Positions 18,844 to 26,769 of a stretch of DNA of 32,015 nt are shown in pieces. Made by a program: the position numbers and the translations under genes. The stretch is from NCBI GenBank assembly GCA_946626345.1, contig CAMOUB010000007.1:1-32015 (forward strand). The letters are read 5' to 3'. Below the pieces are notes generated by a model. The model ran no database searches, had not been told where the DNA came from, and saw only the letters and a list, made by a program, of their open reading frames with translations. The stretch's first letter is position 1. The number at the start of each line of letters is the position of its first letter. This stretch comes from an uncultured Caryophanales bacterium. Lineage in GTDB: Bacteria; Bacillota_I; Bacilli_A; Acholeplasmatales; Anaeroplasmataceae.

Positions 18844-18858
18844 AAAAATGGTGATGAA

Positions 18859-19917
18859 ATGATAAGCAATTCAAAGAAAATGGCTTATGATATGTTATTT
18901 TATAAAGCATTAGATAAATACGTTAAAAATATAAAAAAAGATATAGATAATAAAATAAATAAATATAATGATGATCGAAATAAAAAGATTGCATTAGAAA
19001 AGAATATATCAGGTTTAAACGAAGATATAAATGCTTTAGAAAAAGACATTTCAAGCTTAAATGAAAATGTAAAAATAGATTTAGAAAATTTAGAAAAAGA
19101 AGATATAAAAATTAATAATAGAAAAAAAGATAATAAAAATATCATCATAATATCTATATTTTTAAGTATTATTTCATTTGCTATTGTGCTTTATAAATTT
19201 TTTAGAAAGCCAAGCGTTTCATCACCAAATCCATTTTTAAATTTTTTAACTATATGTTTAATATATGTTATTCCTTCAATTATAATTTTATTCCTTTTCT
19301 TTTTGGGTTATAAATTTTATAAGAATTTTGATTTTTATAATAAATATACATCCATATATTATTTTGAAAAACAAGAATTAGAGGATAAAACAAAAATATA
19401 TAATTATAAAAAAGAAGAATTAGAAGAATCTAAAAAAGAAATTATAAAATATTTATATGTTGATAATTCTATTGCTTATGATAATGAGATTAAATATTCA
19501 AAAATATTAATAGATAGAATTGATAGCTATAAAAGTGCAATTAAAACAACTAAATTTAATTTAGTAGGTGATAAGGAATTTGAAACTGTATTTTATTATT
19601 TATATAATGAAGTATTTGATTCAATAGAAAAGGTATTAGAATACATAAAGAAAAATCCTAAAAAAATAATTAGAAAGGATAAAACTGAAATTCCTTATAT
19701 TTTAAAAACAGAGGATTTTATAATTAATTTAAAAAATTTAATAAATGATATTAATATTAGTGTTTTATTAGATAACTTATTAGACGATATATTAAGAGAT
19801 TTATATAAGCTACCTAAAGAATTATTAGGCATGGATGTAAAAAAGGATATATTAGATAAAAGAATAATTATTGATAATGATTTAATAATAGGTATTTTAT
19901 TAAAGATGTATAGGTGA
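18859..19917 (+). CDS. Coiled-coil protein with two TM helices
   Basis: Heptad-rich NISGLNEDINALEKDISSLNENVKIDLENLEKED. Hydrophobic segments IIIISIFLSIISFAIVLY and FLTICLIYVIPSIIILFLFFLGY. Confidence 0.65.
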   Translation: MISNSKKMAYDMLFYKALDKYVKNIKKDIDNKINKYNDDRNKKIALEKNISGLNEDINALEKDISSLNENVKIDLENLEKEDIKINNRKKDNKNIIIISIFLSIISFAIVLYKFFRKPSVSSPNPFLNFLTICLIYVIPSIIILFLFFLGYKFYKNFDFYNKYTSIYYFEKQELEDKTKIYNYKKEELEESKKEIIKYLYVDNSIAYDNEIKYSKILIDRIDSYKSAIKTTKFNLVGDKEFETVFYYLYNEVFDSIEKVLEYIKKNPKKIIRKDKTEIPYILKTEDFIINLKNLINDINISVLLDNLLDDILRDLYKLPKELLGMDVKKDILDKRIIIDNDLIIGILLKMYR

Positions 19918-19920
19918 TTT

Positions 19921-20802
19921 ATGGCAAATTTTGATTATATTTTTTCAGTAGATGGAAAAGATTATATCTTAACTCTTAATCCAACTGAAAATGAATTATA
20001 TGTTAATCGTAAAAATAGAAAATTTGTTAAATATTGTTCTCTTGAAAGATTGATTGAAAAGATTGATTTAGCATCAAGTGATAAAGAATTAGAAGATATT
20101 ATTGAAAAAAATGATATGTGTGATTCATATGATTTATGCGGATATAATATTTTTATGGCTAAATCTATGCTAAAATGTATTGCCAAAATGCTATATGAAT
20201 ATCCATATATTAGATCAGAATTATGCTATATTGGTACAAGTATAGGTTTTGTAGATAAATTAAAGAAATTATTAAATAATGATTTATATACAATTAAAGA
20301 TTTTAAAGTACAGCATATATTAACGATAGATAATATAAGAGGCTTAGTAAGTTTATTTTCTGAATTAGATATAAATTATGAAGAGAAAATAGAAAATTTT
20401 ATTGCTTATTATTCATATTATTTTTCATTATTTTCAGGTATTATTTTTAATTATAATAATATGTCTGATTATGATTCATTTAAGAATAATATGAAAAAGA
20501 ATATTAAAAGTGGACATAATAATAAAGAATCATATGATGAGCGTGGTATATGCTATCACGAGCTTGCTCACGCAATTGATAATGCATATGGAATAACTTC
20601 TAATCCAAATTTTATTGCCTATTATAATACATTATCTAAAGATGATATTATTAATGGTGTATCAAAGTATGCATCTAATAATATTAAAGAATTTTTTGCA
20701 GAAGCATTTTTAGAATATAATATGACAAAAATGCCAAGACTTATTTCAACTAATGTAAAAATTATTGTTGACTTTATTATGAAAACAAGGAGGAAAAGAT
20801 GA
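19921..20802 (+). CDS. Predicted zinc metallopeptidase (HExxH, possibly anthrax lethal-factor-like fold)
   Basis: ERGICYHELAHAIDNAYG (HExxH at about 20557) followed by downstream NNIKEFFAEAFLEYN, giving a third zinc ligand candidate. Confidence 0.7.
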   Translation: MANFDYIFSVDGKDYILTLNPTENELYVNRKNRKFVKYCSLERLIEKIDLASSDKELEDIIEKNDMCDSYDLCGYNIFMAKSMLKCIAKMLYEYPYIRSELCYIGTSIGFVDKLKKLLNNDLYTIKDFKVQHILTIDNIRGLVSLFSELDINYEEKIENFIAYYSYYFSLFSGIIFNYNNMSDYDSFKNNMKKNIKSGHNNKESYDERGICYHELAHAIDNAYGITSNPNFIAYYNTLSKDDIINGVSKYASNNIKEFFAEAFLEYNMTKMPRLISTNVKIIVDFIMKTRRKR

Positions 20803-21155
20803 ATATATTTAATAGAATTATTATTGATTGGGATAAAACAAAAGATAATTTAATTGATTTAAGATTAAATAATATAAATTTAAGAAAATATGTTTGTTAT
20901 TATAATAAACTCAATAAAGAAGATATTGAACTAAGAGAAAAATATACATGTTTTAATAATTTTTCATGTGATGAATGTAAAAATATTGATTCTAAGATAT
21001 CAAGGGCTGAGCTTGCGTTTTCACTTGGTGTTAGTGATGATATTATTTATAATATCGAAACAGGAAAAACTATACCTGATTTAGAAGAATTAATATTATA
21101 TTCGAAAATATCTAATGTACCTTTAGAAAAAATTATAGTTATAAAGGAGGAATAG
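20799..21155 (+). CDS. HTH (XRE/Cro-like) protein with Cys-containing N-terminal region
   Basis: SRAELAFSLGVSDDIIYNIETGKTIPDLEELILYSKISNVPLEKIIVI matches an XRE-type HTH. ATGA overlap with the upstream metallopeptidase gene (20799-20802). Confidence 0.7.
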   Translation: MNIFNRIIIDWDKTKDNLIDLRLNNINLRKYVCYYNKLNKEDIELREKYTCFNNFSCDECKNIDSKISRAELAFSLGVSDDIIYNIETGKTIPDLEELILYSKISNVPLEKIIVIKEE

Positions 21156-21156
21156 T

Positions 21157-22017
21157 ATGGAAAAGAAATATTGTAAATTATATTGTAGTATAAAAAAATT
21201 ATATGCCTTAGCAACTATTGAAAATAGACAAGGAAAAGAATTAATTACTAATTTCCAACCTATTGATAATAAAACTGCTAGTGAAATCGATAATCAAGGA
21301 ATTAATTCACTTCCTTTAGTTAATAGTAATTTATTAGAATCTGAAGATAACGGAAAAAGAATTCCATTATCAATTGATAGAAGTAAAAAATGTAATTTAT
21401 TAAAGGATGAATTAAGATATCAATGTATTTATTGTAATAAATTAAACATATCTAAATCTATTTCAAATTCGTTTTCTATTTATTTCTTATTAGATAATTC
21501 TGGTAGTATGTCAGAAAATGATAGACATGAAGGTGAATTAGCTGTTAGGAAATTAATATCTACATTAAAAGAAATGGATAACGATTATTCATTTATTCCT
21601 TGGGGAAGTGATGCAGGATATTTATTCCAAAGAACTAAAAATATATCTGAAATAGAAAAAGGATTAAAACAATATACTGATGGTATAAGTAAATATGGTG
21701 GTTCTACAGATGCTGCAGGTGCATTTAATCTAATTAAATCCGATGTTAAATCAGAACAAAAGAACGTTATCATTATATTTGTTACTGATGGTGGCTTTGA
21801 TGATGATAGAGCTGCAATAGATGCAAGAAATAAAGTTTTATCACAAAAGCAAGGAACAGAAATTATAGCAATAGGTGTAACTGGAGCAAAAGAAAAAAAT
21901 ATAGAGGCAATAGGAACAATATCTAATTTCAGTAAGATAGTTGGAGATTCTACTCAATTATCTAAGACATTTGTAGATGTTGCCGAATTCTTGAAAAAGA
22001 GTGGAAGAAATATCTGA
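21157..22017 (+). CDS. vWA domain protein with N-terminal Cys clusters
   Basis: SIYFLLDNSGSMSEND (canonical DxSxS MIDAS), VTDGGFDDDRAAIDARNK. N-terminal CKLYC and CIYC pairs. Starts 1 nt after the HTH gene. Confidence 0.85.
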   Translation: MEKKYCKLYCSIKKLYALATIENRQGKELITNFQPIDNKTASEIDNQGINSLPLVNSNLLESEDNGKRIPLSIDRSKKCNLLKDELRYQCIYCNKLNISKSISNSFSIYFLLDNSGSMSENDRHEGELAVRKLISTLKEMDNDYSFIPWGSDAGYLFQRTKNISEIEKGLKQYTDGISKYGGSTDAAGAFNLIKSDVKSEQKNVIIIFVTDGGFDDDRAAIDARNKVLSQKQGTEIIAIGVTGAKEKNIEAIGTISNFSKIVGDSTQLSKTFVDVAEFLKKSGRNI

Positions 22018-22043
22018 TTAAATCAAGAAAGGATGATTTTTAT

Positions 22044-23051
22044 ATGACAAAAAACATGTTTGATTTAGACGATTCATTATTAGAAGAAAAGAAAAGCGAT
22101 TATTCTGAAGATATCAAAAAGGCAAGAGCCTTATCTATAAGAGGACAATATGATAGAGCCTTAGATATTTATAATAAAATATTAGATGAGGATTATGAAA
22201 ATGAAGATGCTTTGATTGGTCTATTAAGAGTTCATTCCAAAAATTTTAGGGAATTCGATGGTAAAATTATTGAAGATGATATTTTTGCAATAGAACAAAT
22301 GGCACCTGATACAACAAATGAAGAATATTTAAATTATTTATCAAGACGTGATGACTATAGAGCTAATAATGTATCTAAGAAGGATACTGAAGTTGCTCCA
22401 AAAAAGGCACCAGATGAAAAAACTCAAAAAGATACAGTTAAGGTATCAAATCCATTAGATACAAATTCAATTCCAACTTGTTATAAAAGAGATGGTAATC
22501 ATGTATATTTAGGTTCATATTATGTTACAAAGACACTTAAAAGAATGCCTATTAGATGGCAGATATTATCTGAATTTGATGGTTATGCAATGATTATAAC
22601 CGAAAATGTAATTGATGCAGGACGTTTTGGTAGTACAAATAATTATGAGACATCTAGCATTAGATCTTGGTTAAATAATGAATTTATTAAAGATGCTTTT
22701 TCAAGTAGCGATTTAGATAGAATTTGTTGTATTGATGTAGATAATAGTATAAAATCAACTACTGATATAGATAATAAATATCTTTGTAATAATACAAAAG
22801 ATAGAATCTTTTTATTATCTGTAGTTGAAGCTAAAGTATATTTTAAAAATGATATACAAAGAATTGCAGTAGCTACATCATATGCTAAAGGAAGAGCTAA
22901 TAAAACAGAATTAGGCGATTGGTATTTAAGAACTCCAAGCTTTGAAGATGGTAATTCAGCATATTTAGTAACTAATTATGGAGAAATATCTGGATATCAT
23001 TATACAAATACAAAATATGGTATACGTCCAGCATGTGTTATAAAATTATAG
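22044..23051 (+). CDS. TPR-like N-terminus plus DUF6273-like domain protein
   Basis: ARALSIRGQYDRALDIYNKILDEDYENEDALIGLLRVH (TPR). MPIRWQILSEFDGYAMIITENVIDAGRF...SSIRSWLNNEFIKDAFSSSD matches the DUF6273 pattern. Confidence 0.7.
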   Translation: MTKNMFDLDDSLLEEKKSDYSEDIKKARALSIRGQYDRALDIYNKILDEDYENEDALIGLLRVHSKNFREFDGKIIEDDIFAIEQMAPDTTNEEYLNYLSRRDDYRANNVSKKDTEVAPKKAPDEKTQKDTVKVSNPLDTNSIPTCYKRDGNHVYLGSYYVTKTLKRMPIRWQILSEFDGYAMIITENVIDAGRFGSTNNYETSSIRSWLNNEFIKDAFSSSDLDRICCIDVDNSIKSTTDIDNKYLCNNTKDRIFLLSVVEAKVYFKNDIQRIAVATSYAKGRANKTELGDWYLRTPSFEDGNSAYLVTNYGEISGYHYTNTKYGIRPACVIKL

Positions 23052-23069
23052 ATTATAGGTGGTGTAATT

Positions 23070-23348
23070 ATGTATAATCCAAAACCAATTGATACATCTG
23101 ATGTAAAATTATCAGATGATTTATTAGAATTAACAGAAAAAATAGCTGAAAATGTTCATGATGTATGGGCAAGAGGAAGAATGAATGAAGGTTGGACTTA
23201 TGGTCCTAAAAAGGATATTGATAAAAAAGAAACTAATCAATTAGTACCTTATAGCATGTTATCAGAGTCTGAAAAAGATTATGATAGAAATACAGCTTTA
23301 GAAACATTGAAGCTAATAGTTAAATTAGGTTATAAAATAACTAAATAA
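23070..23348 (+). CDS. Stand-alone RyR domain protein
   Basis: LLELTEKIAENVHDVWARGRMNEGWTYGPKKDIDKKETNQLVPYSMLSESEKDYDRNTALETLKLIVKLGYKI is close to the canonical RyR domain pattern. Confidence 0.9.
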   Translation: MYNPKPIDTSDVKLSDDLLELTEKIAENVHDVWARGRMNEGWTYGPKKDIDKKETNQLVPYSMLSESEKDYDRNTALETLKLIVKLGYKITK

Positions 23349-23452
23349 TAGGTTAAATTATGTAATTAATAATTTAAATATTGAAATAATAGCTAAATTA
23401 GTTAGTGAGATTAAAATAAATTTATATTCTAATTGAATAGAAGGGAAGATAT

Positions 23453-26400
23453 ATGGATAACTATTTATGCAATACGAAAGAAGATTTTATAAATTATAGA
23501 CTAAATATTGATATACCTTTTTATAGCATAAATTATTCAAATGATTTTAATCCGATTGATCTATATTATTTTTTAAGAAATAGTTATGATAATAATTCAA
23601 ATTATATGTTAATCTTAGGTGATTGTTATTATTATGGAGTTGGGGTTGAAGTTGACAAAAAAACTTCATTTATATTCTATGAAATGTCAGCAATGAATAA
23701 TAATCCAATTGCACAATACTATATGGGTGTTGCGTATTATTTTGGTGATGATGGTATTGAAAAAGATTTTGATAAAGCTTTTGATTGGTACAAAAAGTCT
23801 GCAATGAATGGGCATAAAAAAGCTCAATATAATTTAGGGCTATGTTATTATAAGGCTATTGGTACAAAAAAAGATGATTCAATGGCATTTGAATGGTATA
23901 AAAAATCCGCAGAACAAGGTTTTGCATTAGCTCAACTTAATTTAGGTTATTTTTATGATAAGGGAATATGTATAGAAGAAGACAATGAAGTAGCTTTCAA
24001 ATGGTATTTAGAAGCTGCAAAGCAAAATAATATTGAAGCACAATATAATGTCGCTTTATGCTATGAGCATGGCGATGGAATTGAAAAGAATATTGAAAAA
24101 GCAATAGAATGGTATTCATTATCTGCAAGTAAAAATCATTCAAAATCATTATTAAATTTAGGCTTATTATTTGATAATGCAGAATGTGGTGAAAGAAATA
24201 TTGAAAAAGCAATGCAATTATATTCGCTTGCAGCAAATAAAGAATCTGATGCAAGTGTATTATTGGGGACCCACTATTTTTATGGTGATGGAGTGGCAGA
24301 AGATAAGGATAAGGCAGTTAAATGCTTCCTTGATGCTGCAAATATGAATAACTATTATGCACAGTATCTTTTAGCAAATTGTTATTGTTTTGGTGATGGC
24401 GTTACGAAAAATATAGAAAATGCATTTTATTGGTATAATTTATCAGCTCAACATGGTTATGCAAATGCTCAATATTCATTGGGGTATATGTATTATAGCG
24501 GCGAAGGCGTGGATAAAGATTATAAAACCGCATTAGTATGGTTAAAAAAGGCATTTGATAATGGATATACTCAATGTAAGGATTTAATAAGAGAAATTGA
24601 TGGGTTAATCAAAAAACAAAATGTTAATCAACATAGTGAAAATATTGATGTGTTTTTTAGTTGGAGTCACCATAATGAAACAGATATGCTAGATGCAGAG
24701 GCTGAATTGAAAAAAGCAGGATATAGTGTTTGGCAAAGTAATAGCAAAGCAATTGGAGATTTAGATGAAGCAGTAAAAGAAGGCATAAGAAAAGCTAAAG
24801 GATATATTATATTTTTATCACATGATGCATTTTCTAGTAGTTATATTCCAAAAGAAATTGATATGATTTTCGATGTATTAAAAGAAAAAGGAATTTCAAA
24901 TCCAATCAATATTAAATTATATGTCTTAGGTGACGATACTCATAGTGTTGATGATGTAATTGCTGAACTAAAAGCCCAAAAGGACAAGAATTCATTTGAA
25001 AAATTAATTAACTTAGCTATAGACTTTAATAAAAAAGAAAATCAATTATCTTCATTATTAGAATTTACAAAAATAGTAGTAAAAGATGCTTTATTTAGAG
25101 AATATAGGGATAATCAAAAAGAATCATATGATATATTTCCTGTAACATTAAGTGATGTAATAAATCAACAAAATGATGAAACCATTATTGCATCATTAAC
25201 ATTTGAAAAAGGATATATTAATAGAGATTTAGTAGGAAACGAAAAAAAATATAGTGTTGATGATATATTAAATTATGAAAATAAACCCATATTGATATAT
25301 GGTGCAGGTGGAACAGGAAAATCATTATATTTAAAAAATTTAATTAGAACTAATTTAGATAATAATAAATTATTTTTCTATTTACCATGTTCAATAATTA
25401 AAACTAAAATAGATAATACAGATAATTTATTAGATGTTATTAAATGTATTAGTTTGAAAGAAGAAAAATATTTTCATATTAGAGAAGATTTATCAAGCAT
25501 TTTAATTAATGATAAATTAGATTTTTATATTATTATTGACGCTCTAGATGAAGCATTAGATAAAGCAAAATTAATTGTAGATATGGTAATTAATTTCTAT
25601 AAAAATAATAGAAAAAATAATATTCATATAATATTTACATCTAGAAATTTAACTGACTCTATATTAATAGCTAATAACAATATTGATTCTTTAAATTTAG
25701 AAATTAAAAATATGGATGATGAAGATATATCAAAATTATTCGATAATTTATTTGAAAGACAAAAGATTGCAAATAAAACAAAAGAAAACAATAAATTTAG
25801 TTATATTTCGAAAGAAGCATTTGTGCAAACCTTAGAAATATTATCAGATGATATAAAAAAGAATCCACTGTTAATATCTAATTTGATTTATATTTATTTT
25901 GTAACTAATAAATTATATAAACAAAAATATGAAATTATTGATAAATCAGAAGAATTATTAATAAAAGCATTAGAAAATGAAAGAACAATAGGAACAGACA
26001 TATTTGATGTAATTCATTTATCAGCAAGAGAGATATTAACTGAATTATCATATGATTTGTGTGTTACAAATGAGCTTAATGTAATAGAGCAATTTAAAGA
26101 ATATATTAAAGTGAAGAATGAAAATTTTGATGATAATCAATTAGATGATTACGCAAAAAAATTATATAATCACTTGAAAGCAAGAAAGATTATTGCAGGT
26201 AATTCAATATCACATGAAATATATAGAACATATTTTGCAGCATGTTATATTTATGATATGATTTATAAAAAATGTTTAAATAGAATAAAAGTTAAATATA
26301 TTGATTTTTATGATAAAGAAATATTAACTGAAATTATTGATTCATTCTTGTCAAAAGATGAAAATGTATGGCCAACTGTTAGTGTTGATTTAATTTGTAA

Positions 26401-26599
26401 ATTGGATTATGAATTACATATATTAAATGCTAAAATGGATGAACATAATCTATCCTATGAGACATTTGATAAATCATTAAAAGAAATGCTAAAGGAAGAT
26501 GGTATTAGTAAAGAAGCATATCTTGGATTATATGAAGTGCTAAAAAAGAAATTATTATTCTTTTATGAAATTATAATAAAGTATATGAATAGAAAATAA
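23453..26599 (+). CDS. Sel1-repeat - TIR - NACHT/STAND NTPase
   Basis: About 9-10 Sel1 repeats (e.g. AQYNLGLCYYKAIGTKKDDSMAFEWYKKSAEQGFALAQLNLGYFYDKG). TIR from about 24647 (IDVFFSWSHHNETDMLDAEAELKKAGYSVW... SSSYIPKEIDMIF). Walker A GAGGTGKS (25301-25324), Walker B FYIIIDALDEA, sensor-like IIFTSRN. Confidence 0.87.
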   Translation: MDNYLCNTKEDFINYRLNIDIPFYSINYSNDFNPIDLYYFLRNSYDNNSNYMLILGDCYYYGVGVEVDKKTSFIFYEMSAMNNNPIAQYYMGVAYYFGDDGIEKDFDKAFDWYKKSAMNGHKKAQYNLGLCYYKAIGTKKDDSMAFEWYKKSAEQGFALAQLNLGYFYDKGICIEEDNEVAFKWYLEAAKQNNIEAQYNVALCYEHGDGIEKNIEKAIEWYSLSASKNHSKSLLNLGLLFDNAECGERNIEKAMQLYSLAANKESDASVLLGTHYFYGDGVAEDKDKAVKCFLDAANMNNYYAQYLLANCYCFGDGVTKNIENAFYWYNLSAQHGYANAQYSLGYMYYSGEGVDKDYKTALVWLKKAFDNGYTQCKDLIREIDGLIKKQNVNQHSENIDVFFSWSHHNETDMLDAEAELKKAGYSVWQSNSKAIGDLDEAVKEGIRKAKGYIIFLSHDAFSSSYIPKEIDMIFDVLKEKGISNPINIKLYVLGDDTHSVDDVIAELKAQKDKNSFEKLINLAIDFNKKENQLSSLLEFTKIVVKDALFREYRDNQKESYDIFPVTLSDVINQQNDETIIASLTFEKGYINRDLVGNEKKYSVDDILNYENKPILIYGAGGTGKSLYLKNLIRTNLDNNKLFFYLPCSIIKTKIDNTDNLLDVIKCISLKEEKYFHIREDLSSILINDKLDFYIIIDALDEALDKAKLIVDMVINFYKNNRKNNIHIIFTSRNLTDSILIANNNIDSLNLEIKNMDDEDISKLFDNLFERQKIANKTKENNKFSYISKEAFVQTLEILSDDIKKNPLLISNLIYIYFVTNKLYKQKYEIIDKSEELLIKALENERTIGTDIFDVIHLSAREILTELSYDLCVTNELNVIEQFKEYIKVKNENFDDNQLDDYAKKLYNHLKARKIIAGNSISHEIYRTYFAACYIYDMIYKKCLNRIKVKYIDFYDKEILTEIIDSFLSKDENVWPTVSVDLICKLDYELHILNAKMDEHNLSYETFDKSLKEMLKEDGISKEAYLGLYEVLKKKLLFFYEIIIKYMNRK

Positions 26600-26618
26600 T
26601 TTTATATGTTGAGAAAAA

Positions 26619-26649
26619 TGCTTTTACAATTTCTGTAGAAGCACTTTTT
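26619..26649 (+). terminator. Rho-independent terminator ending the island
   Basis: TGCTTTTACA-ATTTC-TGTAGAAGCA (10-bp stem with one U-G) then CTTTTTA. Confidence 0.75.
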
Positions 26650-26655
26650 ATTTGT

Positions 26656-26695
26656 AAAACGTTTACTTATTTTTCAAAAACGCTTACTTATTTTT
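26656..26695 (+). repeat. Two tandem 19-bp operator-like repeats upstream of adhE
   Basis: AAAACGTTTACTTATTTTT (26656-26674) and AAAACGCTTACTTATTTTT (26677-26695), 21-bp period, one mismatch. Confidence 0.85.
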
Positions 26696-26712
26696 ATAGT
26701 TATTAAAAATTG

Positions 26713-26718
26713 TATAAT
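26713..26718 (+). promoter_or_regulatory. Predicted -10 element for adhE
   Basis: TGTATAAT context; the -35 is poor and overlaps the second 19-bp repeat. Confidence 0.45.
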
Positions 26719-26769
26719 CAAATTGTAAGTTAACTATATTTAATTTAAAAATATTTTTGGAGGTATTAT

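Noticed and set aside
23600-24590. Possible DNA-level repeat array
   Set aside because: Periodicity (~108 bp) is explained by Sel1 protein repeats; nucleotide units are diverged.
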